From NCBI GenBank assembly GCA_900550865.1, contig URTM01000001.1, forward strand, positions 109,179 to 173,178: DNA of 64,000 nt, given 5' to 3'. Shown in pieces: positions 33,179 through 42,752 of the stretch. Position 1 is the stretch's first letter, and each line of letters opens with the position of its first letter. Below the pieces are notes generated by a model that made no database searches, was not told the DNA's origin, and worked only from the letters and a program-made list of their open reading frames with translations. Origin of the DNA: an uncultured Dorea sp. GTDB lineage: Bacteria; Bacillota; Clostridia; Lachnospirales; Lachnospiraceae. Both the position numbers and the translations under genes were made by a program.

Positions 33179-34378
33179 CTATTCCTCTGTATCCTCTACT
33201 TCATCGAATGTGATTTCTGCGTCGTCATCATCATATTCAGCATCTGCTGTGCTCTCTACATCGAATTCTTCTGCATCGTCATCGTACTCTTCTTCGTATA
33301 CGCCTTCGCTTAATTCCATGTAGTTCTCCGGAAGTTCTCCGGATTCGATTGCCTGTGTCTCATTCTTGATGTCGATCTTATATCCTGTCAGTCTTGCCGC
33401 AAGTCTTGCATTCTGGCCTTCTTTACCGATTGCCAGAGATAACTGGTAATCCGGAACGATAACGCTTGCTGTCTTTTCATCCGGATCAGCCATTACGGAA
33501 ATAACCTTTGCTGGGCTTAATGCATTCTCGATCAGGATCGCCGGGTTGTCACTCCAGTTGATGATGTCGATCTTCTCACCGCGCAGTTCGTTAACGATCG
33601 CATTTACTCTGGCTCCGTTCATACCAACGCATGCTCCGACCGGATCTACATCAGGATCATTAGACCATACAGCGATCTTTGTTCTGCTTCCTGCTTCTCT
33701 TGCAATGCTCTTGATCTCTACGATACCGTCTTTTACTTCTGTAACTTCTGATTCAAACAGACGTTTTACAAGCTCCGGATGTGTACGGGATACCAGAATC
33801 TTTGGTCCCTTTGTCGTATTCTTTACTTCTACGATATATAATTTGATACGTTCTGTCGGTTTGAATACCTCGCCTTTTACCTGCTCGTTCTCTGTCAGCA
33901 TGGCATCTGCTTTACCAAGGTTGATGCTGACATTCTTTCCAACATAACGCTGTACGATACCTGTCACGATATCTTTTTCTTTTTCGAAATACTGATCATA
34001 TACAACCTTACGCTCTTCCTCACGGATCTTCTGTAAAATCAGGTTCTTTGCATTCTGTGTTGCGATACGTCCGAATGATTTGGACTCGATCGGAATATGC
34101 ACGATATCACCAAGCTCAAACTTGCTGTCGATCTCTTTTGCATCTTCCAGACTGATCTGTTCCAGTTTGTCTTCTACTTCTTCTACAACTGTTTTCTCAG
34201 CATATAACTGATATTCGCATGTTTCTTTGTTCATGATCAATTTGATATTATCTGTTTTTCCAAAATGGTTTTTACAGGCATTCATCAGTGAATTTTCAAT
34301 GGCGTCTAACAGTGTTTCTTTGCTAATATCTTTCTCTTTCTCCAGTATATTTAACGCTTCTAATAATTCTGTATTCAT
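33179..34378 (-). CDS. nusA: Transcription termination/antitermination protein NusA
   Basis: A 399-residue RNA-polymerase-binding factor. Domains are the N-terminal domain (about 1-130), S1 (about 135-200), then KH1 and KH2, which contain DPVGACVGMNGARVNAIVNEL and IGKEGQNARLAARLTG. The protein ends in a very acidic Glu/Asp tail of about 50 residues in place of the acidic repeats of E. coli NusA. It lies between rimP and rnpM in the conserved order. Confidence 0.97.
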   Translation of the reverse strand: MNTELLEALNILEKEKDISKETLLDAIENSLMNACKNHFGKTDNIKLIMNKETCEYQLYAEKTVVEEVEDKLEQISLEDAKEIDSKFELGDIVHIPIESKSFGRIATQNAKNLILQKIREEERKVVYDQYFEKEKDIVTGIVQRYVGKNVSINLGKADAMLTENEQVKGEVFKPTERIKLYIVEVKNTTKGPKILVSRTHPELVKRLFESEVTEVKDGIVEIKSIAREAGSRTKIAVWSNDPDVDPVGACVGMNGARVNAIVNELRGEKIDIINWSDNPAILIENALSPAKVISVMADPDEKTASVIVPDYQLSLAIGKEGQNARLAARLTGYKIDIKNETQAIESGELPENYMELSEGVYEEEYDDDAEEFDVESTADAEYDDDDAEITFDEVEDTEE

Positions 34379-34408
34379 GGTCTGTTCCTCCTTACTTATC
34401 CATGCCGT

Positions 34409-34876
34409 TTAAAAATCAAATGCTAATCGGATCAGTGCGATCTCGCTTTTTTCAAATGTCTTTTCTGTCTCATCTTCCATCTCGATCGTAACCGTTGTCT
34501 CATCGTAACCCTTTAAGATTCCGGTGAACTCTTTCTGTCTGTCGATCATGCGGTAGGTTCTGATCTCGACTTCTTCTCCAAGGCTTCTCTTGAAGTCCTT
34601 TTCCTTCTTCAGTGGTCTGCCAAGTCCCGGTGAGCTGACTTCCAGAATATACGAATCTTCAATATAATCTTTCTCGTCCAGAATATCGGAAAGTCTGCGG
34701 CTTACAACCTCACAGTCATTCACTCCGATTCCGCCCGGTTTATCAATATATGCACGAAGGTACCAGTTACTTCCTTCTTTTACATATTCGACATCCACCA
34801 GTTCAAATCCATACTCTTCCACGATCGGAAGCAGGATCTCTTCTGTTTTCTGTTCATACATTTCTCTTTTTGACAA
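34409..34876 (-). CDS. rimP: Ribosome maturation factor RimP
   Basis: A 155-residue two-domain protein needed for 30S maturation. LVDVEYVKEGSNWYLRAYID and the motif VSSPGLGRPLK are typical. It starts at a TTG with AAGGAGGA at 8 nt. It is the first gene of the nine-gene operon ending at ribF, behind a good promoter and a strong leader hairpin. Confidence 0.95.
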   Translation of the reverse strand: MSKREMYEQKTEEILLPIVEEYGFELVDVEYVKEGSNWYLRAYIDKPGGIGVNDCEVVSRRLSDILDEKDYIEDSYILEVSSPGLGRPLKKEKDFKRSLGEEVEIRTYRMIDRQKEFTGILKGYDETTVTIEMEDETEKTFEKSEIALIRLAFDF

Positions 34877-34957
34877 TCTAAAATCCTCCTTATGCAGACC
34901 TTACTTATCTATGTTTCTATATCAGCCGGTCTTCTCTTATACTTTGATATGCAACAA

Positions 34958-34986
34958 AGAAGAGTGAACGATATGTCCACTCTTCT
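34958..34986 (-). promoter_or_regulatory. Hairpin in the rimP-nusA operon leader
   Basis: AGAAGAGTG (34978-34986 on the minus strand) pairs perfectly with CACTCTTCT (34958-34966) over an 11-nt loop, followed by TTGTTG. It lies downstream of the rimP promoter and about 80 nt before the start codon. It may act as an attenuator of the operon and also as a terminator for nudC. A second AGAAGA copy further along allows a competing 6-bp pairing. Confidence 0.6.
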
Positions 34987-35012
34987 GCCGGTTGATTTAT
35001 GTAACTAGACTA

Positions 35013-35041
35013 ACTATAGCACTGTTTTTTTGTAAAATCAA
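35013..35041 (-). promoter_or_regulatory. Sigma-A promoter of the rimP-to-ribF operon
   Basis: The minus strand has TTGATT (35036-35041), a 17-bp spacer and TATAGT (35013-35018), leaving a leader of about 130 nt before rimP. Confidence 0.75.
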
Positions 35042-35058
35042 GGGATTTTGCATATTTT

Positions 35059-35895
35059 TTACACTTTTCCGTGTTTAAATGCCATCATCATCTCATTTGT
35101 CAGGCTTAAGTCTTCCGCCTCTACCGGCATCTTATCCCGTTCAAACCACTCTGCCATGGCAAGTTCGTCCGTATCCAGTGTAATGCCGTCTTCTCCGTCC
35201 AGCTCACAGAAGAATCCCATCAGCAGGGTATCTGTAAACGACCATGGCTGGCTTTTATAATATCGCAGATTCTTCACCTTCAGTCCGACCTCTTCCATGA
35301 CCTCACGTCTTACCGTCTCTTCAATGGATTCGCCCGTCTCATTGAATCCTGCAAGCAGCGCATATTTCTTGTATTCTCTTCCTGCATACTTTGACATCAG
35401 GATCTTATCGCCATGTGTGACCGCGATGATCACGGCCGGACAGATCTTCGGAAATTCCATCATGCCGCAGTCCGGGCAGCGCATCATACGTTCTTTGTCA
35501 TCATGCACCATCGGCTGTCCGCAGTGACCGCAGAATTTTCTGGACTGATACCAGCGGTACAACTGCCATCCCGTCACTGCCGCAAACTGTCTGTATTTTG
35601 GTCTTGCCTCGCGGAAATACTGATTATCCTTCAGCTCGAATTCCTGGAAATTCTCCGGATCGATCCCGTCTGCCAGATAATATCCCTGTCCGTCGATGGA
35701 GAAGAGATACGTATAGTCTTCATATACATCCGGATTGTAAACTGCTGCCTCTTTGAATGTCAGGAAAGAGATCTCCTGATCTTCAATCTTCACCAGAATC
35801 TTTCTTCCTTCATAATACAAGATCACGCTGTCTTCTTTTGGCGGCTCCGGTACGTATTCATTTCTATATACATGTGGTTCAATGTTCTGTATCAT
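35059..35895 (-). CDS. nudC: NAD(+) diphosphatase / RNA decapping hydrolase NudC
   Basis: A 278-residue Nudix enzyme. A zinc ribbon (CGHCGQPM ... MRCPDCG) precedes the Nudix box GFNETGESIEETVRREVMEE, and the SQPWSFTDTLLMGF motif (SQPWPFPxS in E. coli) marks NudC-type NAD pyrophosphatases. In E. coli NudC removes NAD caps from RNA. It is the last gene behind the topoisomerase pair, 5 bp after the A subunit gene. Confidence 0.93.
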   Translation of the reverse strand: MIQNIEPHVYRNEYVPEPPKEDSVILYYEGRKILVKIEDQEISFLTFKEAAVYNPDVYEDYTYLFSIDGQGYYLADGIDPENFQEFELKDNQYFREARPKYRQFAAVTGWQLYRWYQSRKFCGHCGQPMVHDDKERMMRCPDCGMMEFPKICPAVIIAVTHGDKILMSKYAGREYKKYALLAGFNETGESIEETVRREVMEEVGLKVKNLRYYKSQPWSFTDTLLMGFFCELDGEDGITLDTDELAMAEWFERDKMPVEAEDLSLTNEMMMAFKHGKV

Positions 35896-35900
35896 ATCGT

Positions 35901-38141
35901 TTACCCTCTGTATTTTGTTCCTGTACCATCTCGTTTTGCAAGCTTCAGACGGTTCAGGGTGACTTCTTTGTCATGGTATGAAATCTTACATTCTGTTCCT
36001 TCTTCAAACAGATATACATTCGTCAATGCATCGTCTTTTTTCAAGCGGACACCCCGCACTCCGATTGCACCTTTCTTCTTCTCCGTCACTTCTGCTACCG
36101 GGAATCGTAAGAAGAATCCGTCCGTTGTCTGCAGTACGATATGCTGGTTCTCCGTCACAACCTGAATCTTCACGACCTCATCTTCCGGCTGAAGCTTGGT
36201 TGCTGCAATGGTACGCTTTGTCACCTGGAATTCCGTTCCTTCGACCTTTTTGATCATACCCTGCTTTGTAGCAAATAAAAGCTTCGCATACCGCATCTGT
36301 TCGGAGTCACAGATGTACACGATTTCTTCCTGTGTACTGTCATAATTACTGATATTGTCGATCGGCTGTCCTTTGTCACGGAATTTTCCATATGGAATAT
36401 CCATGACTTTCACCTGATGCATCTTTCCGTCTTTCGTAAAAATGCAGATCTTGCCGGTGTTCATGCAATGCAGGATGTATTTATTCTCATTATCTGCCGC
36501 TTCTTTATTACGCTCATAAGTGCTTACATCCACCGTCTTCGCATATCCAAAACGGTCCATCAAGAATACAACTTCCTGTTCTTCGACCTTCTTTTCTTCA
36601 AACACGGCTTCTTCTGCATTCTCCACAACCGTACGTCTCTTTCTTGCAAATTCTTTCTTGATACGGTCCAGATCTTCCATGATAACTGCCGCCATAGAAT
36701 CATAATTGTTCAGGATATCTTCATATCTTGCAATCTTCGCAAGTGTCTCCTCGTGCTCTTTCTGAAGTGCTTCAATCTCCAGACCGATCAGTTTGTAAAG
36801 TCTCATTTCCAGGATCGCAGTTGCCTGACGCTCTGTAAACCTTAACATTCCTGCCATTTTTTTTGAAATAGAAGACTTGAACTTGATATTCTCTGTCTCA
36901 CCGTTCATCAGACATGCTTTTGCGTCTTTTACATTCTGACTGCCTCTTAAGATCTCAATGATCAGATCGATCACATCACAAGCTTTGATCAGACCTTCCT
37001 GGATTTCTTTTTTATCCTGTTCTTTCTTAAGTAATGTCTTATATTTTCTGGTCGCCATGTCGAACTGGAAGTCTACATGCGCTTCGATGATACGCTTTAA
37101 GCCCATCGTCTCCGGTCTTCCGTCCGCAACAGCCAGCATATTGACCCCGAACGTATCTTCCAGTCTGGTCTTCTTGTAGAGCATGTTGGTCAGATTCTCT
37201 ACATCTGCACCTTTTTTCAGGTCGATGACGATACGGATACCTTCTTTGGACGACTGGTTAGAAATATCCACGATGTCTGTGGTCTTCTTGGTTTCTACCA
37301 GATTGCAGACATCATTTAAGAATTTTCCGATTCCCGCACCGATCATGGTATACGGAATTTCTGTGATGACCAGACGTTTCTTGCCGCCCTTCATGTCTTC
37401 TACTTCGACTTTTCCCCGGATCTTGATCTTTCCGGTTCCCGTCTCATAGATCTCCGGCAGGTCGTCTTTGTTGACCACGATTCCTCCTGTCGGGAAATCC
37501 GGTCCTTTGATATATTTCATTAACTGTCTGGTTGTGATCTCATCATTTTTCATGTAGGCCTTGACGCCGTCCACAACCTCTCCCAGGTTGTGTGTCGGGA
37601 TACTGGTCGCCATACCGACTGCGATACCTTCCGCACCATTGACCAGAAGATTCGGGATACGCACCGGAAGTACAACCGGTTCTTTCTCCGTCTCGTCAAA
37701 GTTCGGCATAAAGTCTACGATATCCTTGTCCAGATCGGCCAGATACGCTTCCTGTGTGATCTTCGCAAGTCTTGCTTCGGTATAACGCATTGCGGCTGCG
37801 CCGTCCCCTTCGATCGAGCCGAAGTTACCGTGTCCGTCTACAAGGATCATTCCTTTTTTAAATTCCTGTGCCATCACCACCAGCGCATCATAGATGGAAC
37901 TGTCTCCGTGCGGATGATATTTACCCATGGTATCTCCGACAATACGCGCACACTTACGGTACGGCTTGTCATACCGGATCCCCAGTTCGTGCATATCGTA
38001 AAGTGTACGTCTCTGTACTGGTTTCAGTCCGTCTCTTACATCCGGCAAGGCTCTGGCAATGATTACACTCATCGCATAATCGATATATGATTTTTTCATC
38101 ACGTCCGAATATTCGGTTCTGATGATCTGTGAATCCTGCAT
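35901..38141 (-). CDS. Type II topoisomerase A subunit (GyrA/ParC family, no GyrA box)
   Basis: A 746-residue breakage-reunion subunit. The active-site Tyr lies near AAAMRYTEARL, and the quinolone region is KYHPHGDSSIYDALV. The C-terminal pinwheel domain is short, and where gyrases carry QRRGGRG-type GyrA box this protein has EKKKGAIGVRG. The missing box argues for a topoisomerase IV-like, decatenating role, although the partner B subunit looks gyrase-like. Many Lachnospiraceae carry a second gyrase-like pair, and this one lies far from the dnaA-recF setting. I leave the gene symbol open between parC and a second gyrA. Confidence 0.88.
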   Translation of the reverse strand: MQDSQIIRTEYSDVMKKSYIDYAMSVIIARALPDVRDGLKPVQRRTLYDMHELGIRYDKPYRKCARIVGDTMGKYHPHGDSSIYDALVVMAQEFKKGMILVDGHGNFGSIEGDGAAAMRYTEARLAKITQEAYLADLDKDIVDFMPNFDETEKEPVVLPVRIPNLLVNGAEGIAVGMATSIPTHNLGEVVDGVKAYMKNDEITTRQLMKYIKGPDFPTGGIVVNKDDLPEIYETGTGKIKIRGKVEVEDMKGGKKRLVITEIPYTMIGAGIGKFLNDVCNLVETKKTTDIVDISNQSSKEGIRIVIDLKKGADVENLTNMLYKKTRLEDTFGVNMLAVADGRPETMGLKRIIEAHVDFQFDMATRKYKTLLKKEQDKKEIQEGLIKACDVIDLIIEILRGSQNVKDAKACLMNGETENIKFKSSISKKMAGMLRFTERQATAILEMRLYKLIGLEIEALQKEHEETLAKIARYEDILNNYDSMAAVIMEDLDRIKKEFARKRRTVVENAEEAVFEEKKVEEQEVVFLMDRFGYAKTVDVSTYERNKEAADNENKYILHCMNTGKICIFTKDGKMHQVKVMDIPYGKFRDKGQPIDNISNYDSTQEEIVYICDSEQMRYAKLLFATKQGMIKKVEGTEFQVTKRTIAATKLQPEDEVVKIQVVTENQHIVLQTTDGFFLRFPVAEVTEKKKGAIGVRGVRLKKDDALTNVYLFEEGTECKISYHDKEVTLNRLKLAKRDGTGTKYRG

Positions 38142-38156
38142 TTTCTTTCTCCTATT

Positions 38157-40079
38157 CTATATATCAAGTTCCGCTTCTGTCGCATTTTCATAGATGAATG
38201 AACGTCTCGGCGGTACTTCTGATCCCATCAGCATCTCGGTTACGCTGGATGCCATTCTTGCGTCTTCAATCTCTACCAGTTTCAGAAGTCTGGTCTCCGG
38301 GTTGAGGGTTGTCTCCCACAACTGTTCTGCATCCATCTCTCCCAGACCTTTGTATCTCTGTAAGGTAAATGGACCGTCATGCGTCTTTCTGTATTTTTCC
38401 AGTGCTTTATCATCATACAGATATTCTTCCTCGCCTTTCTTCGGCATTGCCTTATAAAGAGGAGGCATCGCAATATAGACATGTCCTTCAAAGATCAGCT
38501 CCGGCATAAAGCGGTAGAACAACGTCAGAAGCAGTGTCGAGATATGGGCACCGTCCACGTCGGCATCGGCCATGATGATGATCTTGTCATAACGCAGCTT
38601 GCTGATATCAAAGTCATTTCCATATCCTTCGGAAAATCCACAGCCAAATGCATTGATCATCGTCTTGATCTCTGCATTCGCCAGCACTTTATCGATACTT
38701 GCTTTTTCCACGTTCAGGATCTTACCACGGATTGGGAGGATTGCCTGGAACATACGGTCTCTGGCCGTCTTCGCAGAACCTCCGGCAGAGTCTCCCTCTA
38801 CGATGAAGATCTCACATTTTGATGCATCCCGGCTTTCGCAGTTCGCAAGCTTTCCGTTACTGTCAAAGGAATATTTCTGCTTGGTCAGAAGATTCGTCTT
38901 CGCACGCTCTTCTGTCTTACGGATCTTCGCCGCCTTCTCCGCACAGCCGATGACTTTCTTAAGCGTCTCCAGATTACGGTCAAAGAAACGGATGATCTCA
39001 TCGTTCGTGACCTTACTGCAGGCCTTCGCCGCATCCGGGTTGTCAAGCTTTGTCTTCGTCTGCCCTTCGAATCTCGGATCCGGGTGCTTGATCGATACGA
39101 TTGCCGTCATACCGTTACGGATATCAGCCCCGGTAAAGTTCGCATCCTTTTCTTTCAGAATACCAAGCTCTCTTGCATACTGGTTGATTGCCGTCGTAAA
39201 TGTCGTCTTGAATCCGGTCAGATGCGTTCCACCTTCTGCATTATAGATATTGTTACAGAAGCCAAGTACATTTTCATGGAACTCGTTGACATACTGGAAG
39301 GCAACCTCTACTTCGATGCCTTCTGCTTCCCCTTTGAAATACACCGGATCATGTACGGCTTCTTTTTTATGATTCAGTTCACGGATAAATCCAAGGATTC
39401 CATCCGGTTCATGATAAATGATCTGCTCTGCTTCCGCTCCCCTCTTATCTTCAAATACGATCTTCAGATCCGGATTCAGATAAGCGGTCTCATGAAGACG
39501 GCTCTTTACCTCTTCTGCTTTGAACTTTGTCTTTTCAAATATCGTATCATCCGGAAGGAAATTCACTTTCGTTCCGGTCTTTCTTGTCTTTCCGATCGTC
39601 GGCAGTAATCCGTCTTCCAATTCGATCACCGGTTTTCCCTGTTCATACCGATCATGGTGGATATATCCGTCCTTGCTGATCTGCACATCCATATAGGTAG
39701 ACAGCGCATTTACAACAGAAGAACCGACACCATGCAAACCTCCGCTGGTCTTGTATGCCGAATCGTCGAATTTTCCGCCCGCATGAAGTGTCGTGTATAC
39801 CACACGAGCTGCCGATACTCCTGTTGCATGAAGGTCTACCGGTACACCACGTCCGTTATCTGCGATCGTTGCCGAACCGTCTTTTTCCAGTGTCACATGA
39901 ATCTCGCTGCAATATCCGGCAAGATGCTCATCCACCGCATTATCCACGATCTCATAGATCAGATGGTTCAGACCTTTGGTTGAAACACTTCCTATATACA
40001 TTCCGGGTCTTTTTCTTACCGCTTCCAGTCCCTCCAGGATCGCGATACTGCCCGCATCATATGTATTCTTTTTCGCCAT
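38157..40079 (-). CDS. Type II topoisomerase B subunit (GyrB/ParE family)
   Basis: A 640-residue ATPase subunit. The GHKL ATP site has EIVDNAVDEHLAGY, then DNGRGVP and GGLHGVGSSVVNALS. The TOPRIM domain has VEGDSAGGSAK and DADVDG. Signatures such as NGKLANCESRD and RGKILNVEKA are gyrase-like. The frame opens at 40106, but MAKKNTYDAGS at 40079 fits the family start and has AAAGGG upstream. It is 15 bp ahead of the A subunit gene. The length (640) suits both GyrB and ParE of Firmicutes. Confidence 0.88.
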   Translation of the reverse strand: MAKKNTYDAGSIAILEGLEAVRKRPGMYIGSVSTKGLNHLIYEIVDNAVDEHLAGYCSEIHVTLEKDGSATIADNGRGVPVDLHATGVSAARVVYTTLHAGGKFDDSAYKTSGGLHGVGSSVVNALSTYMDVQISKDGYIHHDRYEQGKPVIELEDGLLPTIGKTRKTGTKVNFLPDDTIFEKTKFKAEEVKSRLHETAYLNPDLKIVFEDKRGAEAEQIIYHEPDGILGFIRELNHKKEAVHDPVYFKGEAEGIEVEVAFQYVNEFHENVLGFCNNIYNAEGGTHLTGFKTTFTTAINQYARELGILKEKDANFTGADIRNGMTAIVSIKHPDPRFEGQTKTKLDNPDAAKACSKVTNDEIIRFFDRNLETLKKVIGCAEKAAKIRKTEERAKTNLLTKQKYSFDSNGKLANCESRDASKCEIFIVEGDSAGGSAKTARDRMFQAILPIRGKILNVEKASIDKVLANAEIKTMINAFGCGFSEGYGNDFDISKLRYDKIIIMADADVDGAHISTLLLTLFYRFMPELIFEGHVYIAMPPLYKAMPKKGEEEYLYDDKALEKYRKTHDGPFTLQRYKGLGEMDAEQLWETTLNPETRLLKLVEIEDARMASSVTEMLMGSEVPPRRSFIYENATEAELDI

Positions 40080-40207
40080 TCTTTCTATACCCTTTCTCCG
40101 TTTCATCTGTATGAAAAATATTGAAAACTATTATAGTATATTCTCTTCCGAAAGATCATACAGATTTTTCCATACTTTGAATATCTTATCATAAAAATTT
40201 TTCCGAA

Positions 40208-41425
40208 TCAAGCCAGCACCTGATGCAGAAGCTCTGCAAGAAGTTCCATCGCATTGCGCATCTCTTCTACCGTATTCGTCTGCGCTCCGGCTTCGATCAG
40301 AAGGGTCTTCGGTTTGAAATGCATATTATAACGGTATGCCCGCAGGAAAATGTGTCTTGCAAATCCCGGATAATACTTTGCCGCCGCGATCTCCATCTGC
40401 AGAGAGAACGCCAGATTATCCTCCAGGTACGGATTCGCCAGATAGCTGATATTTCCATTTGCCCGCGTGCGGCTCAGTCCGTTAAAGAACATGATCTGCG
40501 CTGTCGGCTTACCGTCTATCTCCGTTACCAGATGCGTTCCTTCCGCCACACCGTCCCGATGAAGGTCGATCACAACTTCAATACCTGGATTTTCTTTCAA
40601 GATCTTCTGCACATCCGGCTCTGCAAGCTGATACGCCTTACTCCTGTCCAGTCTGCCGTTCACCAGGTCGTATACACCCTCGTGATGGTATGTGGATATT
40701 CCATATTTCTCGTTCAGAAGTCCGGACAGATACGTCCCCATTCCCACGATCGACGTACCGGCATCCCCCGGAACCGAATCTGCAAATTGCTCCTGAGAGT
40801 GCGTGTGGTAGATCAGGACTTTCGGGCCTTCCGTCTCTGTATTCAGTTTCATGTCTTTTCCCAGCAGCTTCTCTGCATTGATCAGTCCGGCATCTGCCAT
40901 AGTGCTGCTGTCCACTGTATAAAAATGGCTCATCAGATATTCATAATCTCTCAGCTTTTCCATGGAAATGTCTACTTTTGCCTCCGGTGTTTTCCATGTT
41001 TCCTGTGTCTCTGTATCCGGATTCTTCGTAATTAGTTTCCCATTTTCATCCACGGCATTCTCATCATTTGCCTGTTTTTCCAGTATCATGGCATAGGTCT
41101 GGGAATCTTCGGTTGCTGTCTCTCCCCGATCTTGTTCTGTCATATACGTACCGGCAGGCCATAACTGCATCACTGCCCGTGCCAGATCCTTTGCCGGAGT
41201 GTCCGTCTGATCTTTCTCCGCAGCATAGACCAGCACCGGCAACATCGTTCTGACGACATTGTCCGTAATCTCCTGTTTTCCTTTTCCGACAAACGTATTG
41301 CCATTTTTTACTCCGGCTCCCGCACCGGTTTCTTGCATCAGACAGACCAGAAGCAGTCCGGCGCTGAGCCACGCTGCATGCTGCATATATTTTTTATATC
41401 TATTCTGCATGTCTTGCTTTTTCAC
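40208..41425 (-). CDS. spoIIP: Stage II sporulation protein P
   Basis: A roughly 405-residue peptidoglycan hydrolase with an N-terminal membrane anchor (about 18-36), a linker and a catalytic domain. VLIYHTHSQEQF and VIDLHRDGV carry conserved His and acidic residues. SpoIIP, with SpoIID and SpoIIM, remodels the septal wall so that the mother cell can engulf the forespore. The frame opens at a GTG at 41443, but the GTG at 41425 has CGAGGT at 8 nt; the exact start is uncertain. It follows gpr as in Bacillus, with its own sigma-E-like promoter. Confidence 0.93.
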   Translation of the reverse strand: MKKQDMQNRYKKYMQHAAWLSAGLLLVCLMQETGAGAGVKNGNTFVGKGKQEITDNVVRTMLPVLVYAAEKDQTDTPAKDLARAVMQLWPAGTYMTEQDRGETATEDSQTYAMILEKQANDENAVDENGKLITKNPDTETQETWKTPEAKVDISMEKLRDYEYLMSHFYTVDSSTMADAGLINAEKLLGKDMKLNTETEGPKVLIYHTHSQEQFADSVPGDAGTSIVGMGTYLSGLLNEKYGISTYHHEGVYDLVNGRLDRSKAYQLAEPDVQKILKENPGIEVVIDLHRDGVAEGTHLVTEIDGKPTAQIMFFNGLSRTRANGNISYLANPYLEDNLAFSLQMEIAAAKYYPGFARHIFLRAYRYNMHFKPKTLLIEAGAQTNTVEEMRNAMELLAELLHQVLA

Positions 41426-41520
41426 ATCTGCATACCTCGGCACTTTTTATTTTTTCAAATTTCTTTGTCTTATTTCTTATATTTTCTTATATTTTATTCC
41501 TTAATATTTTAATTCTTATA

Positions 41521-41549
41521 TAGGTATGCTATCTTCTTGCTTTATATGC
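41521..41549 (-). promoter_or_regulatory. Sigma-E-like promoter of spoIIP
   Basis: The minus strand reads GCATATAA (41542-41549), a 13-bp spacer and CATACCTA (41521-41528). The spacing equals that of the spoIIIA promoter in this window. spoIIP is a sigma-E gene in Bacillus. The 136-bp gap is otherwise AT-rich. Confidence 0.5.
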
Positions 41550-41579
41550 GATCTCTTCTATAGTTTTTTTGATTTTAAT

Positions 41580-42653
41580 TCATGAACATGCGGTTTCTTT
41601 TATACGTTCTTCTGTTTTTTCTACATTTCCTGTAAACAACAGATTCAACGCTTCCGAAATAGTGTAACTGATTCTTCTTATCGTCTCATCGATGTCTTTC
41701 GGTGTTACAAACATTCCATTCAGATGCGGCGAGATCAGTTCTTTTACCAGTTCGTATTTTTCCGCAGAATTGTATCCCTGCAGTACTACGCCAACCCCTT
41801 TCAAAGTCTCCGACGTCTCCAGTGCTGCGATAAAATTCTCCATCGTATCATTTACGATTGTTGCTGCATCCACCACCGTCGGAACTCCGATTGCGATCAC
41901 CGGAATTCCCATCGACTCTTTTGTGATCCCGCTTCTGTGATTCCCCACACCGGCTCCCGGATGAATCCCCGCATCCGAGATCTGGATTGTCCGGTTCAGT
42001 CTTTTGGTGCTTCTTGCCGCCAGCGCATCAACCACCATGATCATATCCGGCTTTGTCTCTTTCACAATCCCATGCACGATCTCTGCTGTCTCCATACCCG
42101 TCTGTGCCATTACTCCCGGTACGACTGCACTTACGATCCGGCTTTCTTCTTTTTCCACAGCATATCTCCCATATTCCTGCACGATGTGTCTGGTAATATT
42201 CAACTGATCCACCACATACGGCCCCAGTGCATCCGGCGTCACTTCCCGGTTGCCAAGTCCTACCACTAATATTGAATATGCCTTTTCCTCTCGGTCTGTT
42301 TTTTCATTTTCTGTTTTTCCTGCTTTTCCTTTTTCTCTCGGTCTGTTTTTCACTTCCTCGTCTTCCACATATTTTTTCAGAAATCCCGCCAATGTTTCTG
42401 ATATCTCTCTGTGATATCCGTCGTCCGCCGATGCCATATTCGGGGCTTCTAACGTCAGATACGTCCCCACCGGTTTTCCCATCGTCTTCGCCCCATTCTC
42501 CGTTTCGATCTTCACGGTCGTGATCTTAATCTCCTTTTCTTCGTCATATTCTTCTTCCAGCACAACGCCGGACACTTCTACATGATCCGATTCAAACCGT
42601 TCTTTCTGTTCCATCGCTAGATCCGTCCGGATCGTATACTTCTCCACCATCAT
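41580..42653 (-). CDS. gpr: Germination protease GPR
   Basis: A 357-residue protease that cleaves small acid-soluble spore proteins when the spore germinates. IRTDLAMEQKE near the start is the conserved region where the zymogen is cut before RTDLA, so the propeptide here would be only about eight residues (MMVEKYTI), shorter than the roughly 15 in Bacillus. VGLGNREVTPDALGP and VDALAARSTKRLNRTIQISD are strong family marks. It is divergent to rpsT and upstream of spoIIP. Confidence 0.95.
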   Translation of the reverse strand: MMVEKYTIRTDLAMEQKERFESDHVEVSGVVLEEEYDEEKEIKITTVKIETENGAKTMGKPVGTYLTLEAPNMASADDGYHREISETLAGFLKKYVEDEEVKNRPREKGKAGKTENEKTDREEKAYSILVVGLGNREVTPDALGPYVVDQLNITRHIVQEYGRYAVEKEESRIVSAVVPGVMAQTGMETAEIVHGIVKETKPDMIMVVDALAARSTKRLNRTIQISDAGIHPGAGVGNHRSGITKESMGIPVIAIGVPTVVDAATIVNDTMENFIAALETSETLKGVGVVLQGYNSAEKYELVKELISPHLNGMFVTPKDIDETIRRISYTISEALNLLFTGNVEKTEERIKETACS

Positions 42654-42682
42654 TTTTCTCCATCCTTTCTCAAATTAATGCT

Positions 42683-42710
42683 AGTTTTTCCAATATTTTC
42701 AGAAATATGT
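42683..42710 (-). promoter_or_regulatory. Candidate sigma-F/sigma-G promoter of gpr
   Basis: The minus strand has ACATA (42706-42710), a 14-bp spacer and GGAAAAACT (42683-42691), close to the forespore patterns GyATA and GGnrAnAnT. It lies about 30 bp upstream of the gpr start. The -35 match is incomplete. Confidence 0.35.
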
Positions 42711-42711
42711 A

Positions 42712-42740
42712 TTGACAGAATCCATTTCATGCCCTAAAAT
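42712..42740 (+). promoter_or_regulatory. Sigma-A promoter of rpsT
   Basis: TTGACA (42712-42717), a 17-bp spacer and TAAAAT (42735-42740), giving a 5' leader of about 90 nt. Confidence 0.85.
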
Positions 42741-42752
42741 AAATTCGTATGT

